Assembly (NCBI GenBank): GCA_009103225.1
Contig: RHPI01002069.1
Location: 832,802 to 896,801 of the forward strand
Direction of reading: 5' to 3'
Length of the DNA stretch: 64,000 nucleotides
DNA from: Chlorokybus atmophyticus
Taxonomy: Eukaryota > Streptophyta > Chlorokybophyceae > Chlorokybales > Chlorokybaceae
The notes below the pieces were generated by a model, which was not told the DNA's origin, did not search any database, and worked only from the letters and a program-made list of their open reading frames with translations. This document shows positions 57,794 to 64,000 of the stretch, one piece after another. Numbering within the stretch: position 1 is the first letter of the stretch; each line of letters starts with the position of its first letter. A program made the position numbers and the translations under genes.

Positions 57794-58895
57794 ATGGAAG
57801 ATATTCCGAATCCGGATGATGCACCTGATGAGTCTCAAGCTGCCAAAGCTGCGGAAGCTTCAATGGATGATAGATCACCTTCTATATTCCCTGAGTTTTC
57901 TATTTGCATGACACAGCAAGAGTTGATGGAGCATTTCCTTAGCACCTATGATCAGGACCCTCGTGAGGCAATTGTCTCATTCGTGAACTTTCTCTTCCTT
58001 TTAGCAGAAAAAGTTTCAAAGCTCACCACCTTCATGGGGCGAGATTGGGAGGGGCAGATGGGTGAAGGCAAACGTGTTCTGAATATGATCGAGCGTCTTC
58101 AACGTGCTGACGGTGGTCCACCTGTTCAAGCACTTGCTCGTCCTGCCGAGTTTGTTCCCAACAAGCAAGCGGCCATCTTCGACTGGCTTGTGAAGTTGCA
58201 ACACTATGTCAACTCCCTTCACATTTTTGAGGAGGGGAAGTTGCGTGTAGCTGAGTTGCTGATTCCAAACGATGCCCTTGCAGAGTGGTATCGCCGTAAG
58301 CAACGTGATGTGAACCTCGGGCGGGAAGTAAATCAGTTGTGCTCTTTCATGGAACAGCGCTATGGTGGTGCAGATCTTGCCTAGGTTGCTCGCAACCAGC
58401 TGCACAACCTGCGTCACAACGGGCGTTCGGTTCAGCAGTATATCCAGGATTTTCAGTCGTTTGTCAGCAAGATCAATGCTGGCAAACCTATCAGTACCTA
58501 TCAGTGATGCTGATCAGCTGGATATGTTCAGGCGTGGCTTGGACACAGATCTCGTGCAGCATGTGGCCGTCAACCCCGCGAGTTTGCAAGAGTGGGCCTC
58601 GACGGATTTACCAATGCTAATGCAGATGGTTACTGCTGTGGACAGTGTAAAGCGCTCTCACGCAAACATGCAAACCACGGCAAAAGAGGCAGCCCCGGTT
58701 TCAGCTGCAAAGCGCCCGGCCACTGACAACAAACCTTTTGTGAAAAAGGCGAAAACATCTCATCCTGCTAGCCCCTACAATGCGGCCAAATCCATCATCA
58801 CTTGCAGTTTCTGCAAGAAGACAGGTCATGGGGAGGCTAAGTGCTATGCAAAACAGAATGCACAGAAGGCCAAGCAGCAGAGAGACAAGAAATAG
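57794..58895 (+). pseudogene. gag, broken by a stop and a 10-bp duplication
   Basis: Structural protein of the element. It opens at MEDIPNPDD, with a capsid-like helical part (LRVAELLIPNDALAEWYRR, LGREVNQLCSFMEQRYG) typical of Ty3/gypsy gag. A TAG at 58382-58384 interrupts it. At 58487-58506 a 10-bp tandem duplication (CCTATCAGTA/CCTATCAGTG) shifts the frame by one, and the remainder reads in the next frame. It ends with a CCHC zinc knuckle (CSFCKKTGHGEAKC, C-x2-C-x4-H-x4-C) and a Lys-rich tail to the stop at 58893-58895. Confidence 0.85.
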
Positions 58896-59162
58896 GAATT
58901 GTCCGTGGTTGGTAGCTTAGTCGAGCAGAACGACTTTAAAAACTCTGTACTTCTTGATAAAGTTTCCTCTCTTTGTGATGTATCAGATGTATGGACTAAT
59001 ATGAGCACACCACCTGTGTTGAGAAATGCAAACGGTTGTGTTTTAATTAATGTTCCATTCTCTGAATTAGTAACTGCTGTTAAGCACTTACACGAGTTGC
59101 AATTACAACATGCTGTCATTGCATGTGTAGTTATCCCTCGATATCATGGCCCGTGGTCGTGA

Positions 59163-62100
59163 TTGTTGAAAAGGGGAGAAGTAATCATGCAACTCTCACG
59201 CAAAGATACAGGAGCTTCACTGTTGCAAGTGATCTTTATCAAGTCTGCTACCAATCACGGCACTCCGACTTTATCTACATTTGATGGTCACTCAGTGCCA
59301 CTCAAATGGAGATTTGAGAGTCAACTTATGGGTACACCATGTACAGCATTGATTGATACTGGTGCAAACCATAACTTTGTTGAACATGCTTGGGTGAAAC
59401 GTAATAACATTCCTTTCACACCAGTCACGTCATATGTACGTGCTGCTGGTTCCACTCTCAATGCAATGGGAGAGGTAAAAGGGCGTTTTGTTATTAATGG
59501 CCATAAAACCCGACCAGCCTTCATTGTGGTGGATATTGGTATTCCGGGGTGGATGTTGTTGTAGGGGAACAGTGGCACACTGAAGCAGGTTTACAATTAG
59601 ACTCTCGAGCCAATACGTGCACCCTTCGTAAAGGGAAACGTAGGATGACTTTTACAGCATCTGTACTCGCTCGTATACCTCGCAATAATGTTTCGCTCCT
59701 CTCTGCTATGCAATTGAAACGTTGCATGCGTAAACGTGAGGAAGTATACTTACTGCACTTACGACAGGTGGAAACACCTGCTGAACAGGCTATCAGTGAC
59801 CTTGTGGTGCAGTCACTTACGGAACAATACGCAGATGTATTTCAGGATGAACTCCCAGAGTTGCCTCCCGATCGAAACATACATCATACCATTCCGTTAG
59901 AGGAGGGGGCAAAGCCACCTTGGCGGCCTATATACAGGCTAAGTCCCTTGGAACACGCCGAGATGGAAAAACAGCTCAAAGAGTTATTGGACAAAGGTTT
60001 GATAACAAAGAGCAAATCTCCTTTTGGTGCACCAATTTTGTTTCTGCCCAAAAAGAATGGCAAGCTACGCATGTGTATTGATTACCGTGCGTTGAACAAG
60101 GTCACTGTGAAAAACAGATACCCTTTGCCTCGGATTGATGATTTGTTTGATAAGCTGTCAGGTGCAACAGTGTTCAGCACGCTAGATTTGACCAGTGGTT
60201 ATTATCAAATCAAAATCCACCCGTCGGATATACAAAAAACTGCATTTCGCACCCCACTAGGAAACTTTGAGTATAAAGTGTTACCATTTGGGTTAACAAA
60301 TGCACCGGCTACATTTCAGACAGCAATGAACGCGGTATTTGCTGATGAATTGTACAAGTTTGTACTGGTATATCTAGACGACATTATTGTGTTCAGCAAA
60401 ACCCGGGAGGACCACCACAAACATGTGGAATTGGTTCTAGCTAAGTTACGCGAACACAAATTCTATGCCAACCTGTCCAAATGCAACTTTGCAAAGGATG
60501 AACTACCCTTTTTGGGGCATGTGATTAGTAAAGAAGGATTGAAACCAGTTCTTTAAAAGGTGTATGCAGTAAAGGATTGGCCACCACCTAAGGATGTACA
60601 TCAGTTACGTGCTTTCTTGGGGCTAGCCAATTATTTCCGCAAGTTCACGCGAGCATATTCTGGCATGGCAAACCCTTTAACAACTTTACTAAGAAAAGAT
60701 GTAAAATTTGTGTGGATGGAGGCACACGAGGTTGCTTTTACACGCATTAAAGATGCATTAACACAAGCCCCCGTGTTAGCCTTCCCCGACCACATCAAGC
60801 CTTTTGTGGTGATCAGTGATGCTTCCACCATTGGGTGTGGGGCAGTCCTTCTACAGGATGACAGACCATGTGCATATGAAAGCGGAAAGTTCATTCCTGC
60901 TGAACGTTATTACACAACCACTGAGCAGGAATTGCTCGGGTTGGTGCACGCGCTGCGCACATGGCGTTGCTACTTGAAAGGGGTGGAGTTTTCAGTGATT
61001 ACTGATCACAACCCGCTCACATTCTTTCATACGCAACAAAATCTGTCGAGGCGGCAAGCTAGGTGGAATGAATTCATTTTTCGTTTCACTTTCACTTGGC
61101 AATACCGTCCGGGTCGCACCAATGTGGCGGATCCACTAAGTCGCAGCCCTGCTTATTTGGCACTTACGCGCTCTCGAAGTACGCGTAATGTACAACAGCC
61201 TGAAGATCCTTTCTTAAAAGAAGTGTCCACAGGTTATAACTCAGATGATTGGTTTAGCAGTCAAACCAACTTGCAACAGCTTACTGCTGTTAGCAATCTG
61301 TGGTATAAAGGGGAGCAGTTGGCAATTCCCAACTCGGGCGACTTGCGTAAGCAATGCTTACATTCAGTGCATGACCTGCCGTATGCTGGGCATTTGGAAA
61401 AACACAAAACACTCAAATCTGCGCAACAGTTATACTGGTGGCCGTCAATGTCAGCTGACGTGGATCAATATGTTTGCACATGTGACGTGTGTCAACGTAG
61501 TAAGCCACTACGCCAAAAACAAGCGGGATTGCTTAAACCATTGGCAATTCCAGAACAAAAGTGGGATAGTGTCAGTGTGGATTTGATTACTGACCTACCT
61601 GAAACAGCAGCTAAATACACTGCTATTGTGGTTTTTATCGACCGTTTGACTAAAATGGTGCATTTTGCCCCGTGTTGCACAACTGTAAGTGCACGGGACT
61701 TGGCACACTTATTTGTGTCCACGGTCTTTCGCGTTCACGGTGTACCGCGTGAACTCGTCACAGATCGTGATCCTCGGTTTGTCTCCAAGTTCTGGCGAGA
61801 AGTCTGTGAATTGTTGGGGGTAAAACAAAGCATGTTGACTGCTTTCCACCCTCAAACGGACGGTCAAACTGAGCGAGCAAATCAAATATTGGAAGAAATG
61901 CTTCGCCACTATGTGGTTCCTAATCATGCTGATTGGGACAGGTACTTGCCAATGGCAGAATTCGCTGTGAACAACGCGTGGCAGGAAAGTGTAAAGGAAA
62001 CCCCATTTTTCTTGAATTATGGGATTCGTCCGAACACACCAGCGTCATTGCGTGTACCTCGCAATGCTCTGACTGTACCAGCGGCAAAGGAATTTGCCAC

Positions 62101-62625
62101 TAATATTCAAGAAAAATTGGCTTGAGCCAAGCTATGTCTGTCAGAAGCACAGGACAGGCAAAAAGCTTATGCTGATACACATCGAAAATGGCCACTTTCG
62201 ATGTCGGCGATAAAGTTTTGCTTAATGCAGAAAACATAACCATCAAAGATACGGGTGCTCGCAAGTTGCTGCCCCGATGGTTAGGTCCTTTCTCTATCAC
62301 TGATAGAGTTGGTACGCACGCTTATCGACTGCAATTGCCCCCAAGTGTGCGTATACACAATGTGTTCCATGTAAACTTGTTGAAACCTTACCGCTCAGAC
62401 GGTAGAACACAGCCTCCACCACCGCCAGTTGAGGTGGACAGCGAGCTCGAATATGAGGTGGAAGCTATATTGAACCATAAGCTAAATAGTCGAGGACGCG
62501 CAACTCGCTATTTGGTAAAATGGAAAGGGTATGGCCTGGAGCATAACAGTTGGGAGCCCGACAGGCATCTTACGCACTGCCGCGAGTTGCTTCGAGCTTA
62601 TTGGGATTCATGTCCTGTCCCATAA
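59163..62625 (+). pseudogene. pol with chromodomain, broken
   Basis: Polyprotein of the element. The protease shows LIDTGANHNF (about 59350-59380). A one-base shift near 59550 moves the frame into reverse transcriptase, which has CIDYRALNKVT, LDLTSGYYQIK and the catalytic YLDDIIVF (about 60370). A TAA at 60554-60556 interrupts it. The connection and RNase H follow in the same frame (ISDASTIGCGAVLLQ, TTTEQELLGLVHALRTW). Integrase has the zinc-binding HDLPYAGHLEKHK...CTCDVCQ and the catalytic core (DLITDLP, DRDPRFVSKFW, AFHPQTDGQTER). A TGA at 62123-62125 and a further shift near 62190 precede the last part: GPFSITDR, then a chromodomain (YEVEAILNHK, RYLVKWKGYG, NSWEP). The lesions make this copy a pseudogene. 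Confidence 0.88.
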
Positions 62626-62759
62626 ACTGTGGGCTTGGTTTTATGACAGACTGGCAGTGCAGTTTCATTACCACCCTGTCATTTCCTGCTATCTCACTGG
62701 TTACAATTACTCGAAATCAAGCCTGATCAACTTGAGTTCAACGAGGACGTTGAAAACCT

Positions 62760-62772
62760 AAGTGGGGGGGAA
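62760..62772 (+). other. polypurine tract
   Basis: AAGTGGGGGGGAA sits immediately before the right LTR, the usual plus-strand primer site. Confidence 0.75.
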
Positions 62773-63299
62773 TGTAACGGGAGCAATAATAATAGGGGTA
62801 TTATTGCTACCTAAAATAACACATTTTGTATGAATAATTATTTAAATATGCTTATTGATACCTCTTTTCTACGGTTCCTCGCTTATTAAAGGCTATGATG
62901 CTTCATCATAGCTTAAATAAGTCCTAATGGGTGTAGAACCGCTTATTCAAGCTTATTTAGTGTCACATTTGATATAATGTGATCACTATCTCGTTAGGTA
63001 CCTTACGATAGGTATCTTTGGATAAGTACCTTATCGATATGTACCTTATCTGAGCTGTGATTGGCTCACGCTAGGTTTCCTAACTACCCTATCTGTAGGG
63101 TCGATGTCTAGTTGCGAGTTAATTATCGAGAGGTATATAGTTGATATCCTCTTAATAAGAAAGGTCGCATCAATCTGATGTGGGGACTTTCAGTTCTCTA
63201 CTCAGTGGCGGCCACGCCGTTGAAAGGCTTGTCATAGGCGGTGTGGGTGTTGGGGTAGAGGATTGAAGGGGCATCACCGGCGATGGTGGTGCTGTTACA
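62773..63299 (+). repeat. 3' LTR
   Basis: Begins TGTAACGGG and ends GCTGTTACA. Same length as the left LTR, with about 23 substitutions by eye. Confidence 0.95.
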
Positions 63300-63304
63300 G
63301 CATT
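63300..63304 (+). repeat. 5-bp target site duplication, right copy (GCATT)
   Basis: Matches 56362-56366 directly after the right LTR. Confidence 0.93.
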
Positions 63305-63406
63305 GGTTTGCTGGCTGAATCCATTGCACCGTTGTATGCTCCTTGCCTATACCACGGAGTTTGCTTTACGCAACTCTTGTGTGCACATCATCGTGTGTTA
63401 AAGCTT

Positions 63407-63676
63407 ATGATTGTAAGTATTGGATGGCAGATTGTCATCGCAACAGACCTTGTGCATAAGAACATTATGTTTTTAGTGAATTGTGAGGCCGTTGTGGTAA
63501 GTAAAGAATTACATAAGGCGGGGGGCTACCATTACCATGTGGGGGTTTTAAATAATATTGCAACTTATCATACCTGCACTTTGAAATTGCGCTCAGCATT
63601 GTTTGAGTTTAAAGGCCATCAACTCAAAGTTTCCTTCCACAAGTTCATTTTGCGCTTATTTTCTGACGCAAGATAA
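63407..63676 (+). CDS. ORF with HUH-like motif, possibly Rep-related fragment
   Basis: Open frame of 89 codons from ATG 63407. It contains VVVSKELHKAGGYHYHVGV (about 63498-63554). The H-x-H with a hydrophobic strand on each side, preceded by a glutamate and a histidine, resembles motif II (HUH) of Rep-type rolling-circle endonucleases. Downstream is FEFKGHQLKVSFHK, then a stop. A second frame (about 63667-63852) continues with basic text (RKIKTPLRGTVKEE, LVYFLKVCKTW) as if a shift split one gene. No catalytic Tyr motif could be assigned. A host exon or chance frame is also possible. If it is a relic of a Rep-bearing element, no end of that element is recognisable here. Confidence 0.3.
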   Translation: MIVSIGWQIVIATDLVHKNIMFLVNCEAVVVSKELHKAGGYHYHVGVLNNIATYHTCTLKLRSALFEFKGHQLKVSFHKFILRLFSDAR

Positions 63677-63678
63677 AA

Positions 63679-63709
63679 ACTCCTCTTCGGGGCACCGTGA
63701 AAGAGGAGT
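63679..63709. repeat. perfect 9-bp inverted repeat
   Basis: ACTCCTCTT (63679-63687) and AAGAGGAGT (63701-63709) enclose a 13-nt loop directly after the HUH-like ORF. It could be an end hairpin of a small element or a 3' stem-loop. Confidence 0.6.
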
Positions 63710-63911
63710 GCATAGCTCGGTCGTCACGTGCAGCAGGCAGGAAGAGTGTAAATTTAGTCTACTTTCTTAAAGTATGCAAGACATGGGGTGAGGTATCAGA
63801 AAACAAAGTGCTCCATAAAGCAGCAATTCGTTCTTACTTTTTATCAAAATAAGTGACAAGCGCATCTTCTCTTTAGTATGCCTTTATTCAAGGCTCATCT
63901 TGGTCAATTCA

Positions 63912-64000
63912 CCCCTACAATGCGGCCAAATCCATCATCACTTGCAGTTTCTGCAAGAAGACAGGTCATGGGGAGGCTAAGTGCTATGCAAAACAGAATG
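63912..64000 (+). mobile_element. second gag fragment of the same retrotransposon family
   Basis: These 89 bases, up to the window edge, are identical to 58772-58860 (zinc-knuckle end of gag). The bases just before differ (ACCC here, GCCC there). It continues beyond the window, so a truncated copy, a nested insertion, or an assembly duplication are all possible. Confidence 0.9.

Larger units (their letters stand above)
56367..63299 (+). mobile_element. Ty3/gypsy chromodomain LTR retrotransposon (6.9 kb), decayed
   Basis: Two LTRs of equal length (527 bp) start TG and end CA. A 5-bp GCATT duplication flanks the element. A primer-binding-site-like TGGTATCC follows the left LTR, and a polypurine tract (AGTGGGGGGGA) precedes the right LTR. 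Domain order is gag (zinc knuckle), protease, reverse transcriptase, RNase H, integrase, chromodomain, which is the Ty3/gypsy order and specifically a chromovirus. By eye the LTRs differ at about 23 positions (about 4%), mostly transitions. Coding regions carry at least three in-frame stops and two or more frameshifts, so this copy is not autonomous. Confidence 0.95.

Noticed and set aside
1-64000. CRISPR arrays, bacterial operons or ribosome binding sites.
   Set aside because: The window is intron-rich eukaryotic DNA. No regularly spaced direct repeats of CRISPR type are present.

Overview
The window looks like nuclear DNA of a photosynthetic eukaryote, most likely a green alga. Nearly every gene is cut into many small exons by introns of about 80-400 bp with GT-AG borders and a few GC-AG. 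The gene set is plant-like: a SWEET sugar transporter, a TFIIB/BRF-like factor of plant type, a plastid-targeted protein, an organellar bTHX ribosomal protein, and a coiled-coil protein whose N-terminus recalls plant BLISTER. I cannot name the species.

Layout. 762-3250 (+) TMEM135-like membrane protein. 5525-6982 (+) Nudix CoA-diphosphatase-like enzyme. 8447-13612 (+) long coiled-coil protein in about 18 exons. 14783-16397 (-) plastid-targeted repeat protein of unknown function. 18375-21497 a complete hAT DNA transposon with an apparently intact spliced transposase and an exact 8-bp target duplication. 24425-26114 (-) fucosyltransferase-like glycosyltransferase. 26590-27854 (-) small membrane protein. 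27855-31724 AT-rich and gene-poor, with a fold-back element and diverged repeats. 31725-35651 (+) TFIIB/BRF-like factor. 36502-37910 (-) SWEET. 38663-39587 (+) bTHX. 40096-42866 (-) SLC35F-like carrier. 43257-46345 (+) WDR46/UTP7. 46807-53280 (-) large single-pass surface protein with GCC2/GCC3 repeats. 53792-55151 (+) ARMC7. 56367-63299 a chromodomain Ty3/gypsy LTR retrotransposon with decayed gag-pol. Past it lie an ORF with an HUH-like motif and the start of another gag fragment.

Three gene pairs are divergent over short spacers: SWEET/bTHX, SLC35F/WDR46 and GCC-protein/ARMC7. Each may share a bidirectional promoter. The host genes are a mixed housekeeping neighbourhood (organelle membranes, Golgi transport and glycosylation, ribosome biogenesis, transcription, sugar export), with no sign of a single pathway cluster.

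All products were assigned by eye from translated exons. Exon borders come from splice signals and phase continuity and have not been checked against transcripts. The parts that look least described are the plastid protein with VRVRG and CxWP repeats, the GCC2/GCC3 surface protein, and the HUH-like ORF at the right edge.
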